Origin: Hymenochaete sp. R1
Taxonomy: Eukaryota; Basidiomycota; Agaricomycetes; Hymenochaetales; Hymenochaetaceae
Length of the DNA stretch: 64,000 nucleotides
NCBI GenBank assembly: GCA_019400425.1
Contig: JAFREE010000019.1
Coordinates: forward strand, 62,001-126,000
Reading direction: 5' to 3'
The notes below the pieces were generated by a model. That model was not told the DNA's origin, ran no database searches, and saw only the letters and a list, made by a program, of their open reading frames with translations. Within the stretch, counting starts at the first letter, position 1. Each line of letters starts with the position of its first letter. Positions 46,846 to 60,064 of the stretch are shown in pieces. The position numbers were made by a program, and so were the translations under genes.

Positions 46846-47660
46846 GTCGCGGCTCGTAACCTGGATGCAAGGCTACAACTGCCAACAACCATCTTTTCTG
46901 TCAATCGACGTAAGCTTTACAGAAGATGGACTCAATGCATTACCTGCAGAGTGGATCAACAGCGCCAGCATGCCCGCCAAGCCTCTGTCGGTGGATCAGG
47001 TTCTTTTCGGGGATATCATCACGCAAGTGCTCTCCGTTACTCGTTTCCTGTTGACGAATTCGGCAGGCAAGATGTTCGCCATTCACGAACATCATCTTAA
47101 CATCAGCGATCTTAACCATCATCTCAACCGGTCTGAGGAGGAAGGGGAGCGAGCGAGCGTGTTTGGCATCGCGACCAATGGGGTTCCGAGCTCCGAGTCG
47201 TCGGCATCTGCGTCGAAGTGCTTTATCTTAGTCGAGTCTCGAACTGGCTCCGAACCTCTCGAGTTGATGCAGGGTCGCAGTGGTTAGGGTGAGTCTCCTT
47301 GACCGTGACTCTCCCTCTCTAATCTAACTTCACTTCGTCGTCGCTGTTGTCGTCTTTGCCCCTCCTTTCTCTCTTGCCTCGACTACGTTGGACCACACTC
47401 CTTTGACCACACTCCTTTAAACCATCTTTCTTTCAAGTTTTAGCGACCACGAGCCTTTTTCCCACAAGCGTACGTGCAATGGTTTTGAATCCATCCCTTT
47501 ACATCCCCGGCGGTCCCCACAATTTCCCACCATCATATTCTAGCTCTTTCTTTTTGGGGAGTCACTATGGTCTGATTTTCTGCATTTCATTTCAGGTTGA
47601 TCGCATTAGGGGGAGTTTGCGCGTTATTTGTATTCCTTTTGCCAATCCAGAGCCGGAAAG
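46846..47660 (+). other. intergenic with one uncharacterised frame, then promoter of the next gene
   Basis: A 140-codon plus frame (46865-47287) includes SIDVSFTEDGLNALPAEWIN but has no relatives I recognise. From about 47320 to 47470 the plus strand is strongly CT-rich (ACCACACTCCTTTGACCACA repeats in part), a typical fungal promoter/leader for the gene at 47661. Confidence 0.3.
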
Positions 47661-49525
47661 ATGTCGAGTGGTCAGGTGGACGATACCGACTCCCGATTCA
47701 ACTACAAGGATAATGCATGGAAAAGTGGAGGGGAGGACGGAGATTTTGACGGAACGTCGCATTCGACTGACACAGCAGGTGCACAGGTCATGTTTGGACC
47801 ATTTTCTGGTGCGCCAGCTTTCATGTGCTCCATCCGTTGTGAGCCTCGGCTGAAGCTTTGAAATAGGAACGTCTCTCACCGTGTATACCTCATTTGCATT
47901 GAGCCAACCAAAAGTGCATTTCGAAGTGGATGGAGGGGAACAAAATGTGGATGTCCCTGCGCAATCGTCAGCAGCTGCCCAGCACCAAATTCCCATTTAC
48001 TCAGCAACGAGCCTGGATCCGTCTGCTACACATACACTGCAGATCAACGTTTTGGATTCCGGACCGTTCACATTGGATTATGTTCTAATAGGAAATGGTA
48101 TGCTTTCTCCCGTTGAATCAATAATATGATTTTTGAAATTGAAGCGTGCACTTTCTACGCGTAGGCGCGTCTTCAGCAACTTCATCAACGACTTCCTCCA
48201 TACAAACCGTGGGATCTAATCGGGTTTCGACTTCTTCCTCCGCTTCGCTTGCCATTCCGTCTTCTTCCTCCTCTTCCTCCTCCTCCTCTTCTTCTTCTTC
48301 CTCGTCCCCTTCCACATCCTCATCCCCTTCATTCATCACCTCTTCTCTTTCAGCTGCGACTGCCATCATCTCTTCTCCTACAGCTACGACCGTCGCCATC
48401 CCGGGGTCGACAATCACACAAACCATTCTGCCCACGTCTTCGGTAGCGATTTCTGCGCCAGGCGCTATGAGCGTCAACTCTAACGGTGGACCTGACGCGA
48501 CGATTATCGGCGCCGTTGTTGGGAGCATAACATTCCTTGCTTTGATAGTCATTGCGCTCTTCATCTGCCTCCGCCGTCGACGGCGCACCTCTGCACCAAG
48601 TCGAACAGTTCCCAACAATAAACGGATAACTGAAGGTTCAGAACTTCGAGCATCATCATACCGACCATCCCTTCACTTGTCTATTCCGAGTTCCTTATCC
48701 ATTCCCCGTGGCTTGCACAAGACGTCTTCTCTCCTTCCCTCGCATAACAAGTCTACAGCCTCGTCATCCAGACTATCACTTGTTCATTCGAGCACATCCG
48801 GATTGAGTCCTCCTCGCCCCAAACCTCCATTTCTTGAAGAAGATCCAAACGATTCACCCGTATTCGACATCAAACAGCGTCCGGTTTCTGGAAGCACAAT
48901 GACTACCCGAGTTACAGTTGGAACAAGTGTTGGTCAACGCGCCAGTGTGCCTGATTCCGCGTATCATCAGTTCCAATTTTCAGACCACACGCCACCCGTG
49001 CCTGTGCCGCCCGTACCCGTTTTACCTCCGTTACCACATTTTACTTCGGAGTCCGACTGGCATTCAAGTATGACAGAAGCGTCCACGACAGAGGGTGACA
49101 CGCGGCTACCTTCGATGCTGCAGAGTTCAACTAACTCGCAAGCGGCGACGTTGCCAACGTCGACATCCCCAACACCCGTGGAACAGATCGGAAGGGAATC
49201 CGTAACGGGGTTGAGTGCAGGGTCTGGGACTGGATATGGGTTCGGAGCCGGGTCGGGGTTCTCGGGTCATCGTCCGTTGCCGCATACACCCTCAGACTTG
49301 AAGCGCGCGCTTCCAGCTTCCGACAAGAACGATCCGGGTTTCGTAGGATACGGAAGTGGCGGTCGTAGCAACGTTCATCAAATGGATGCTCAGACTGCGC
49401 CGACTCATACATTCGAAAATGACTTAGTCGTTCATCGAGATGGGGGAGTGCGACTTGGCTTCAATTCGTCCCAATCAACTCCTCGGCTAGAGCTTCCACC
49501 TCCATACCAAAATTACAGCCCATAG
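47661..49525 (+). CDS. single-pass membrane protein with extracellular beta-sandwich module
   Basis: Exons are 47661-47808, 47867-48097 and 48165-49525. The N-terminal module reads VDDTDSRFNYKDNAWKSGG, then FSGTSLTVYTSF, THTLQINVLDSGPFTLDYVL. This is the paired beta-sandwich seen in many agaricomycete surface proteins. A Ser/Thr stalk follows, including an unbroken poly-Ser run from a TCY tract at 48255-48300. The membrane helix is IIGAVVGSITFLALIVIALF with a stop-transfer RRRRR. The ~300-residue cytoplasmic tail is Ser/Pro-rich with PPVPVPPVPVLPPLP, a possible SH3/WW ligand. No classical signal peptide is visible, so the single helix probably acts as a reverse signal-anchor. The function is unknown, possibly wall or surface sensing. 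Confidence 0.8.
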
Positions 49526-51188
49526 GCGTGGGCGGCCTTTGAGCGTCTTTCTTTTTTTTTGTTCTGGATTGCATTGGGATGTTTGTTTTATTTTATTCCG
49601 TCTATTATTCTCTCAAAGTTCTTTTCAGCGGCCACGTTTTTTTTTCTTTTTCCGCTCTCCCCTCCCTCTTCCCTCTTACGCCAGGCATTTGTATCTCGAA
49701 CCGCACTTGACGTATCTTGTCCCTGTCATACTTTAGCTTTGATACCTTTCTCCGGCCGCTCTTTGCACACTGCTGTACCCCACTTGTCTTTCCTTTCAGC
49801 TGTCATCTGACATGTACACCTGTATCATATCCGCATCTACCGCATACGAAGATCCGATGTAGCAACAATCAGAGTTAGTATCGTTGTTCTACATGTCTTC
49901 TGGTACATATAGAATATCATGATATGATGGAAGTCGGCGATCGTGATCGTTTAATTCCAATTCGAAGACACTCATAATCTATACTTCGTTGAATCGTTCA
50001 CTCCTTTCTCCAAGGCACAGAAGCAAACCAACGGAGGACCGAGCTCAATTCGCAAGAGGTATTTCACAATCAAACGCTCGGTTCGGACTATCATCCAAAT
50101 CGGGCAGAGGGATTCAAAAAGACTCCGCCGCCGCCGACGACCATATGCATGTGAAGGTCAGGCCAAACGAGCGCCTACTAGCCTACTGGATAAAAAAAAC
50201 CCGGCCAGCTCAGAACTGGAAAAAAAAATGATTGACCTCTGCGACTGGCGCATCATTTTGGGGATCTCTGCACCAAGCTGTGGCTAGCGGACGCACATGA
50301 TAAAGAGAATCAGGATAATGATTACGTTACCAGTCTATCCGCCGTCCGCGAACAGTCTGTGCAGCTTTGAGCATAGGCTTCCCAGGCGTGTCTTTCCGAC
50401 GCGTCTTTGGAGCAGAATGCGTTTATCCAGAAAGTGGTGAAAGGAAGTTAGCCTTGCATTCCATGTGTGTCGATGCCAATGAGCAAAGCCAGGCAAACCC
50501 GGAAATAGCTCGTTTACTCCCATAAACAGAACTGGCAGTCAACTAATAAGGGATATTGAAATGTGAGTAAGACCTGAATAACACAAATTGCTACGGACTA
50601 CCAAAGCATCAACAGTACTCACAGGTCCTTTGATAAAACTCATAGTCAATGGTCGGATTCGTGTGCATTTGCGGATACGCGGCTCGATTTCTTCTCTCCG
50701 CGTTGTCTGGTCGCTGTCACTTGAATCGATCGGTATACATGTATCTTTGGCAGATGACTTCATAACAAAACTGGTGAACACGTACCAGTAGCCCAGAGAG
50801 TGGGGTCTGATGAAAGAAGAAATTTTGCTTGTTTTTTCTTGGAATTCATTTCTTGAATAGCAGAATTAAAATAGAGCGTTCGGGCCTGCAGGATTTTGAG
50901 GCCCTTGCCAGCGAGCTTCAGTTGGGAATAGTCTGAATCTCATTTTATTCACCTTCAAATCTGTTGAAAGGTTCGAAGCGCTTAGACTGCTAGACGCGTC
51001 TTTCTTGGACACCGCGGTCACATGATGATCGTGGGAGCGAGTCTCAAAGTTAAACTTCCAGCCCAGCCCATCGCTCTCTCTTTCTTCCTTCAATTGCGAC
51101 TACTATCTCCCCTCCCTTCTCTCCACATCCACAATCTCCACACTCTAATCGTTTTTTTTCTAATTACTACCTACCATCCATCATCATT
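49526..51188. other. intergenic, 3' UTR and kinase promoter
   Basis: The first ~300 bases are T-rich 3' flank of the membrane-protein gene. The middle has no supported frame. Bases 51066-51180 form a long CT-rich stretch directly before the kinase ATG, as in strongly transcribed fungal genes. Confidence 0.45.
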
Positions 51189-54100
51189 ATGTCTTCTCAA
51201 GCGCCTCCAAAGGCCCGACCTGTTCAGTATAAGGCTCCGCTGGGGACGCGATGGGAGAAAGAGAAAGCCCAATTGCCAAAGAGCTCGATCGACCTTCCCA
51301 CCGACCCTAATCAAATTGGTCCTTGGATTCTCGGCGAATGCGTGGGTAAAGGCGCGAGTGGAAGGGTCAAAGTGGCACGCCATTACGAGACCGGTCAGTT
51401 AGCTGCGGTCAAAATTCTGCCACTGGAGAACATCGTCTCTTCTCGGTACTCTTTGAATACTCGTGCCACTAAAGCAGAGAAACACAGGAATGGTATCGAC
51501 AAAGAAATCGTCATGATGAAGCTCATGGATCATCCAAACGTCGTGCGCATCTACGACGTCTTCGAAGGCGAGAGAGATCTTTTTCTGGTGCTTGAGTACG
51601 TTGAAGGCGGGGAACTCTTTGACTACCTCGTTAATCATGGTCGTATGGACAAGCACAAGGCCCTGTACTACTTCAAGCAAATCATTTATGGTCTCGCATA
51701 TTCCCATGCCTTTGCTGTCATTCACCGCGATCTCAAGCCCGAGAATATACTTATTGCTTCTCTTGATCCTCCACGTATCAAGATAGCGGACTGGGGCATG
51801 GCTGCATTTTCTCCACCAGAACATCGCCTCGAAACAAGCTGTGGTAGCCCTCATTACGCAAGTCCGGAGATTGTACGTGGTGAAAGGTATCTGGGAACTG
51901 CTACGGATATCTGGAGCTGCGGTGTTATCCTTTTCGCACTTATGACCGGTCGTTTGCCCTTCGACGACAAATCAATCCGAGCTCTCCTTCAAAAAGTAAA
52001 GGCTGGTATCTATGAGGTTCCCAACTATGTCGACAAGGCTGCCGGTGACCTCATCCATCGTATGCTCGTTGTCGATGTCGAACGTCGCATCACGATGCCT
52101 CAGATCCTCGCTCACCCTTTTCTTGCCGGTCCGACCCCTGGGTTTATATGCATCTCACCACCGTCCATCTCTGAACTTGACAGGCCTCTTCGTTCGGCAT
52201 CTATGGTGAAGCAAGACCTCATTAGTCAACTCATGCTAATCTGTATTGGATCTTCTTATGCGGAGCTTGTCAGCGAGCTCCTCACCCCACCTGGTCAAGG
52301 CTCGTTGATTAAAGCTCTGTACTTTCTTCTTGATGTGCATCGTGAACGCACTCTAGAAGACTATGGTATGCAATCCCGCTTTACTGCTGATGGACAAATT
52401 ATCAAGCATTACGCCGCTCCGCCTTTGAAGCAACCTCCACCAACGCTATCCGAGCTTTCGAGGATCTCATATTCAACCGATCCAACGACAATGCAGACCC
52501 AATCGAGCACATTCGAACAGAGTATCGTGTCTACCGTTCCAACGTCCTATCTTCGAAGTCCTGCTTCTGCGACTGCTTCTTGCACTAGTTCACGATCGCG
52601 TCCATCCTCGCCCAGCGGCCCTCGGAGCCCGCGCTCCTCTTATATTCGCAGAGTCCGCCCTCTTTCTACGCCTAATGCACCAGGTGAGAGTGGGCCTAAT
52701 GGTCTCATGGTCTCTCCAAATGCCAACAAGATAGCGCCTGCCAAACCTTCGCTCAACCGGATTCACACCGCGGAAGGTCTCCCTCTTAGCCAGCAGCGCT
52801 ATACTGTATCTCCTACCCCTGGCTTGCCTGCCGCTGTAACACAAGTCGTCTTGCCGAAATCGCAGCCTCCCACACCAATCGGTTCCGTGCTGTCTCCGAA
52901 TGGCGGCAAGGAAGTGATACTAAATCTGGAGAAACCTGACGTTGACGACCCACGACTGCAGAGGACGCTTGATGAAATGGAAAGGAGCATTGGCAACTTG
53001 TTACAAGAGCGTCAAAAACAGAGACAAGCTGGGCTTGGTTTAGGCGTGGAGATTTCTGATAAATCAGCTATTACTCACGGCGATGATGACACGGGGTCAT
53101 CGATGGCAGTGGACGAGCACATCAATGTCACAAGTCCGAAGCAGCTCAGGATCAAAAACGACAACGCTCGAGCTGTTGGCCAAGCACCTGACTTCCGTTA
53201 TAGTCTACCAAATAAGAAGGCTGTCGCCCTGGTTCCACATACAGCGAATGTCGTCTCGCAGAACAAGGAAAACATGAGCGGTGACATGAGCGCCATATCT
53301 GAGGAGGACGATAGCTTCACCAAGATTGAAAAGGCAGATGTCGAAATGGATGTATCTGCTGCAGATGCACGGCTTATTGCGCGGAAGCGCTCTCGCGTTC
53401 GTGGACGCAGGAACACGACTCAGTTAACCCATAGCCTAGGTACGAGTAAGCGTGCCACTGATGCTTCCCCCTACACCGGAAGCGGCGGATTCGTTGTCCC
53501 GAACGGCGCGGCTCCCATTTCTTCGGGACCCTCCGGAGCGGTGGGCGAAGTGAAAGGCTGGTTTGCTAACCTTTTCAACTGGAAGGCGCAACAGTATATC
53601 TTACACTCCGTGGACAACTGTCTCGCAACGAGGGACGAGGCTGCTCGTATCTTCCAAGCTATTGGGTGCCAGGTGGCACTCGAGGACCCCCAAGGCTGGG
53701 GCATTCTGAGATGTAAGATGGACGAGGTTCATGGTAAGTAAAATCTCTCTCTCTTTTAAACACCTCTTTACATCGACTTTGCCTAATTTTATCATTCTAG
53801 ACCCAACAACAGGATTAGTGTCATTCAAGTCGGTGCGCTTCCGCGCCGAGTTTAGTCCTATCATGGGCTACACTATCGGCGCTGCTCCCCAGCCTGTTGC
53901 ATCTACACCTAGTTCGGGTTCCTCCTCCTCCACAGGAAGCTCTCCCTCGCCATCTCAAAGTCAACAACGAGGGCGGTCCAGTAGCACTACTAAACGCATC
54001 TCGTCAGCGCCAGGGCCCTTGGCACATGTACAATCACCGGCTCCGGCAATGTCAGGACCTCCTATTGCTTCGTCAGTCGTTCTCGTACAGGAGAAAGGGG

Positions 54101-54228
54101 CACTGTCGACCTTTAAGCATATACATACTGCGCTGAGGATGGAATGGCGCGGTAGTGGTGGTGCTTTGTTGAGCCCAGATATGAATGCGACAGCGGTTCC
54201 GATTGCGGGTACGCCAAGGCTTCGGTGA
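51189..54228 (+). CDS. Hsl1/Gin4/Cdr2-type (NIM1-related) serine/threonine kinase
   Basis: Exons 51189-53733 and 53801-54228 give about 990 residues. The kinase domain spans about 46-312: glycine loop GKGASG (53-58), catalytic Lys75 in AVKIL, HRDLKPEN with Asp181, and ASPE (224-227). The metal-binding motif is DWG (201-203), not DFG. A linker with many Ser/Pro sites follows. It contains coiled-coil-like ERSIGNLLQERQKQ and a C-terminal region with WKAQQYILHSVDN, RFRAEFSP and FKHIHTALRMEWRG, reminiscent of a membrane-binding KA1 domain. Relatives sit at the septin ring or cell cortex and promote mitosis by acting on Wee1, linking bud or septum shape to the cell cycle. The first ATG after the CT-rich leader is used. 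Confidence 0.93.
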
Positions 54229-56620
54229 ACAGCGGCCTTGAACAACGAGAAACGTGTGGAGAAAAGAGGAAAAGGATAGTGTGCTTGATTCGACTCGATG
54301 CGTACACGATTATGATAACGAAGTGCGAATGTTGTTTGATACTTGATGCTTTTTACGACCTTTTACGACCTTTCTTGTTCTAAGCTTATTCTTCCCTCCC
54401 TTGCTTTCAGGCTCCCTTTGGCTTGATTCCTCGCAATCTTCAACGTGCTTGAATATGACTATTAAATACACATGTACTATCCCGTTGCCACGATTATAGA
54501 AGATACATACTAAGTCTTACTCTGCCTTCCGAGATTGGATATTGCGGCTGATAGATTGAATTGGAGTAGGGATTTTAAAAAGGAGTAAAAGGGTGGGTTT
54601 TGCTGTGGCTATGGAGAAAGCACTTTAAATGCGAGAGCCTGAGCGCGTGCCACGGAGTTGAGATTGTATCCGAATCATGCCAGTTCTCCACAGGATAGAA
54701 CTCAAATCTAAAAAAAAATACTTTGCCATCTAACAGTGGCGCTAGATGCGTGGCTTTTGGAGTTCTATAAAGGGCATTTCGGGACACAAAGAAGTTCTAT
54801 AGTTAGAGCGTGGAAGGTGCCAGTGGGGGGAGGGGGTTACATTAAAGATAGGTAATGCTCTGTTAAAGCGAGGGCCATAGTTGCGGGGCTGTTATTTGAG
54901 GATTATCGTCGTCCGATGCACAGTACTTCAGGATAAATATCCTGAGATGGAGAGGGAGATAAAGTTCAAGGGGATAGCTGGTAGACTAGGTACGCGAGCC
55001 TGAGCTCGTATCCTAAGACTGCGTCCTGTCGGTTGACCAGACAGTTTTATACAAGCCAAGAGAAGCTGGGAGTACACTTGTAGTCCCAGCGGCGCCTGGG
55101 CATCGTCAACAACCATTCGTTTCAATTGCATGCAAGGCTGTCCACATTTGCTACTGTTGCGCTCGGTGATAACGATGAGGGTCAATATTCGTCCGAAGTA
55201 TTTAATAATAGAGCCGAGAGAACACGAATCGGACCTGGCATTTTACTTTGGACACATGAGGGCGTTTCGGACGATGAAGCTGGATTGAATAGAGATGCGG
55301 GTCTGCATTAAAACGAGAACTGCGTACGTGGGATCGGGAGTGATGAGCTTCTCTAAGGGCGGGCGCAGTACTGAAGGGCGGGAGGGGAAGGGGAGTGTTG
55401 TGAGTGGTGCGGGGGGATTGTTCGCAGGATGCGCAGCAGTCGTTGATCTCGATATCCAATCGTTTGCACAGTCATGGAGTGGGACGTAGTGAAATCATGG
55501 AGATGAGTTGAAACTGTTGAGACGAGACGGTACTCGTCATTGTTGCGGAAGAAGCTCCGGCCCGGCCCGGCTGTATCCGATAATACCTCTGAGTTATACC
55601 GGGTACTAGCTAAAAATAGCCACGCATAAGTTGGATGAGAACTGGGTGCTGAGTATACACATTGGTCGCTGCGTTGACGACTCTCAAGTTGTTCTGAGCA
55701 AATGAGACTACCTGAAAAAGATATCATCGATCTCTTATCTGCTATATACTGACAGACTTGTCTTGGACAGTCAGATGCCAACTATTGACGAGGGGCTGAG
55801 TAAAAGAGAGGCTGGGCTGAGACGTTGAGAGCCGGCGGAAGGCCGAGAGTCTGGGCCGAACTAACCGACTCCACTGCATCCGTGCGGCCGGGAAAGCCGA
55901 GGGCGATGAATATTAATTACTAATTACTTGAGCGGACGGTCTCACACCTTTCTCTCTCTCAAGGCCTTAGCCCAAGCCATCTTCTGCCACCCACTCTTTC
56001 CCTCCGCCTCCGTCTTCCATAGTCAATTCTTCCAGACATTGCAGCTTCGGCAACGTTGACGACGACGACGAACGCGCTCGCGAACAATGTCACTCTTCGG
56101 CAACTGGTGTAAGCGACCCATTTCATCTCGCCCAGATTGTCTTGGCGCTCCGTTCGTAACTGACTCTGAACTTTCATCCTTCCGTACAATCCGCTCCGAA
56201 CCTCCAATCGCACCTTTTCACGTTACGATTGTTCAATGGCTTATCTTCGCCTCTGTTTCTCGTCAACACTCGACGATGAACGTCTGTACTGCCCAACATG
56301 CCTATGTCACCATGGTCCTTCTTTGACTACTCGATGATTTATTGGTACTCGGACTCTGATGACTCCGATCGGGACTTGAACAATGCAACGCGCACTTCAA
56401 CAGATAATCGCCAGTATGCCTCTTGGAACCGCACGCGAAACATGCAGGCATCGCCCTTTCTCGCTCGTACAGAAACTCGGGCCTCTCGAGCTGCTGCCGC
56501 CATGCACGCAGGTACGCCCTCTTCTCACGCATAGCAACAGGGAAAGCTTGCTGACAACACCATTCCATTTTTATCTCACCCTCCTCTCGCTGTACGTGCG
56601 AATGTGCAACAAATGTAAAC
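54229..56620. other. intergenic, includes possible upstream exons of the RING gene
   Basis: From 54229 to about 56080 no frame is supported. From 56087 to 56540 plus frames such as IYWYSDSDDSDRDLNNATRT and SPFLARTETRASRAAAAMH, with donor-like sites after them, may be N-terminal exons of the Mahogunin-like gene. They were not joined with confidence. Confidence 0.35.
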
Positions 56621-58922
56621 ATGCATACTGCAGCCGGCACACAGGAAAGTAACCCGGGTGACGTCGTCATTAATATGGGCGATCTGACAGGTTCGGGCTC
56701 GGACAACTCGGGTGGGAATGGGAACAAGGAGAAGAAGAGCAACAAAGATACATTGTTCGGGCCTAGCCTGGGAGTTGTGGGCACTGCTCCGGCTTGGTGC
56801 GGAGACTTCGACTTCTCGTCGAGCTATGGTCCAGATGGGGACGATGAGAAAATTGGAGAAAAATGGGAGGAGGATGAGCTGACACCGGAAGTCGTCAAGG
56901 AATGGGTGAGACGAAGCAAGGATGTGAGTTTTCGTGTCATATTCATCAATCCTATAATTGGGGTGATACTAATGGTAGTTTGGTGCAAGACATCGGAACC
57001 AACTACCACGTTACAGGCACTTGTGAACCTGAAGAGGCCAACCATTCGTCTCTCACCCCTTGCCCCTTCTACCGACGACGTTGATAAAGATGTCTCAGGA
57101 AGTCATCATCATCACCAACAGCACGGCCTCGAATTCGAATATGACTGTGATGCCCCGCATTGTGCAATCACGCTTCATGTCATTGGTGTTCCTGCTCACT
57201 ATGGTGAAGAGGAGCACGAAGATATTACACGGGGTACCAATGAAAAAGAGAAGAATCCCAGCAAAGAAAAGGAGCGCTTGCTTTTATACGAAGCAATGGT
57301 TCCAGGTGGCTTTTCCCGAAAACTGGCTTTGTCGGATGGAGCGGTCTTTGAGCTTGCACGACTTGAAGCCGCCGAGAAATCCTACCGTGAGAGCCTCAAA
57401 GCAACCGAGGTTACAAACACTTCGTCCCCGTCTACTTCCAATCCGGTGCCGGCGCCGGCCGCTTCGTCGTCCGGCGCGGTAAATAACGAAGGGCAGAACA
57501 GGCGCAAGAAACGACTGACATTCTTTCGCAAGAAGTCGCACATGAACCGCGGCAATGCGCAACATCAGCAATCACAACAACAGGCCAATCAGACTCCTTC
57601 GACGACAAATGCTGTTGCTTCCGGACCGGCTCTTGCAGTCGTTGACGCAGAGGCATCTGGTTCGCATCAGCAGCAACAGACCCTGCAAGCGTTCTTCGCT
57701 AATGGGGAAGCAGAACGGAGGAGGCGCGAGAAGGAGAAGGAAGAAAATGAGGGCGGGGTAAAGATTGCGATCTGCTTGAGCGCCAGGGATGCAGAGGGGA
57801 AGGCGGTTGGTGGGGTCAGGAACGAGCAAGTTACGTTCTTGTGGGTTATGAGGCATGGCCCGCCTCCAACATTGCATTCAACAGACAACGTTAACGCGAA
57901 CGAAGAGACAACTGAAGGCTCGGATATTTCTAATCCCATTGATCCCGCTCCGGGATCATCTGGCGAGAAGTCAGACGCTCCTGAAAAGTCCGAAGAGAAA
58001 GACAAGCAAGAGAAAGGGGGGGATGACTCCCGACCATGGATTGTTAGAGTCGTAAAACGCGAGGCGCGCATCGGCCCTCACGCATTCCAACTTCATGAAA
58101 TCTACGGCTTATCCGCGCACGCCGCCGCCTCGGAACCTGCTCACCCAACCGCGCCAACAGCACCCGCCCCGTCCCACACTTACCCTCCCGCCTCGACCGA
58201 ATCGACTCCACCACCCGCGCCTGGCGTTACGGCCGGTGCCGGTGCCGATGATGGTGACCCGAGTGCAGAATGTCTTTTGTGTCTGAGCAGCCCACGCGAA
58301 GTTGTGCTTCTCCCATGTAGGCATCTTGTCGCGTGTCGGGAATGCGCGGTGAACATGGTAGAGTTCGGGGCAGGCGGGACTGTCGTGCAGTCTTCTGGTG
58401 CCGGGACTGGAGCGGAAGCGGGTGACGTTGCAGGAGATAATAATGGTGCCAGTGGGGATGGTGCTGGTGCGACGACGGGAACGGGAGCGACGACCACTGC
58501 TGCTGCGACAGTGGCGCCGAGGAGGAAGAGGAAGGCGAAGGGTTGGTTCTGTCCCGTGTGCAGACAACGTGAGTTGACGCTCACTTCTTTGAATGAAATG
58601 TCTATAGCAAAAGCTCTAATGTTTTCTTTCGATAGCCTACACCAGCCTTTTACGAATTACTACTGCGCCTCCGCCTGTCAAATCCACTGCGTTATCGGAC
58701 GGAACGGCGGTGGGAACGACAATGGAGCCTAAGCGTGTATCGGTATCGTCTTCGTCCGGGTCGTCGGAGCATGAACCTCATCAACACGAGCACGACCAAC
58801 GAGAATCAGACGCGCCTGCGCAGGGTGCTGTTGATGTGGCGGTGGAAACAAATTCTGTCGCACCCGGGACCGAGACTAGGATGGGGGTCGTTGGTGGAGA
58901 ACGGGCGGACGAAAGGGTTTGA
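56621..58922 (+). CDS. Mahogunin-like RING E3 ubiquitin ligase
   Basis: The open frame starts at 56621, but the true start may be MGDLTGSG (56675) or lie in upstream exons. Landmarks of the MGRN1/RNF157 family are present: ALVNLKRPTIRLSPLAP, GLEFEYDCDAPHCAITLHVI, LLLYEAMVPGGFSRKLALSD, GPHAFQLHEIYGL and a C-terminal RING. The RING begins ECLLCLSSPREVVLLPCRH and LVACREC, then a ~55-residue Gly/Ala/Thr insert, then GWFCPVCRQ. After an intron (58569-58635) it ends PYTSLLRITTAPPP. Gln/Ser-rich inserts enlarge the middle. It should transfer ubiquitin with an E2 partner; in animals the family acts in endosomal trafficking. An intron lies near 56924-56977, and its retention in the long frame is probably artefactual. 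Confidence 0.85.
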
Positions 58923-60064
58923 GTGGTTGAAGTTTCATTTTGTGTTGTTTATTGAACTATCTTTTTTTTTTATTCTCGTCTCCTATGCGCGTTTCTCATG
59001 TCTAAAGCTTGGATTTATTTCTTTAATTCATTGACGCCTCTCTTCCGTTCAACTCGCTTGGATTATCATGTCCCTACTCGTACTTTTTTGTACCTTCACC
59101 CAGTTGTAACTCGTCTATCCCTCGCCCGACCCTGCCTGTATCAGTCCATTTGAATTCTCTCGACCTTCCCCTTTTTCCAGAGTCTATCCTTACTTTCCCT
59201 TATGCTAGCGTCTCGAGTACACACGTATCCACTGTCCTCGGAACCTCCTTCCTATCTCTCATACTACTTCTTATCGCTTTTTACTCCTCTTTCTTTCCGA
59301 TGTTTGTCACGAGCCTGTCTTCCGATTAGTGTACAAGTCAATGGTGTATGATGTGTGCTTGTGTTTGATTTTGTGGTCTTCACTCCGCTCGCTCTGGACG
59401 ATGCTCCGGTTCATGGAAACGCTACGTTGGCTCTCGAGATTTACCAATGACCACCATAGGCAGAGGTGGTATACAATTTAGAGAATCAATTGGATTAAGA
59501 ATGAAGAATGTATCAATCCTGCCGCTTGCACGAGTTGATTGAAGTGTGATTGCATCGTACTTGTGGTAATCCTTCCCGCAAATACACACGATGGAGTCGG
59601 AGCTTTCCTGGCTTCCATGCTTCATGCGTTCGTCATCCTCCTAGATTTCTGAGGGCAAAATCTGAGAACAGCGGTACACCTTCAGGTTTGTTTCTAAGTT
59701 AGGATGCTCTGAAGACGATTCGAGTTGCTAGTACTGGTGGTGGTCTGATGGTTTACGAGCGAAATTTTGAGACCCTGAGTCTGAGTTCGCTTCTTGGATT
59801 CTTACTTCCATCATCTCCCACCCCTCATGTATCCTCCGAGTCTTTGAGTTCATCCGCTCAGAAAGGCGCCCGCCTATCTTGATCGCTGTGAAGCTGCTTC
59901 CGAACTGAACCATGTTTAAGCAAAGGGTCCTGCCCACCCTACAGGCAAAGCGCCTGCGCATTGTGTTTGCCTCGTCGTTATTGGTTACAGCAGGACTTCT
60001 AATTTACCACCGAGGATGACTTTAATATACTCAGCCATTCTACTAGTAGCGTTGTTGCTAGCGC
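58923..60064. other. intergenic, no gene supported
   Basis: T-rich 3' flank of the RING gene, then mixed sequence. Short minus frames (59422-59625 and 59728-59961) lack support. The plus frame at 60016, starting MTLIYSAILLVALLL, overlaps the start of the next gene in another frame and is probably a shadow. Confidence 0.4.

Noticed and set aside
48118..48618. Minus frame with a long poly-Glu run
   Set aside because: It is the antisense of the poly-Ser stalk of the membrane-protein gene.
55353..55781. Minus frame of 142 codons in the kinase-RING intergenic region
   Set aside because: No domain, no consistent splice sites and random-like composition.
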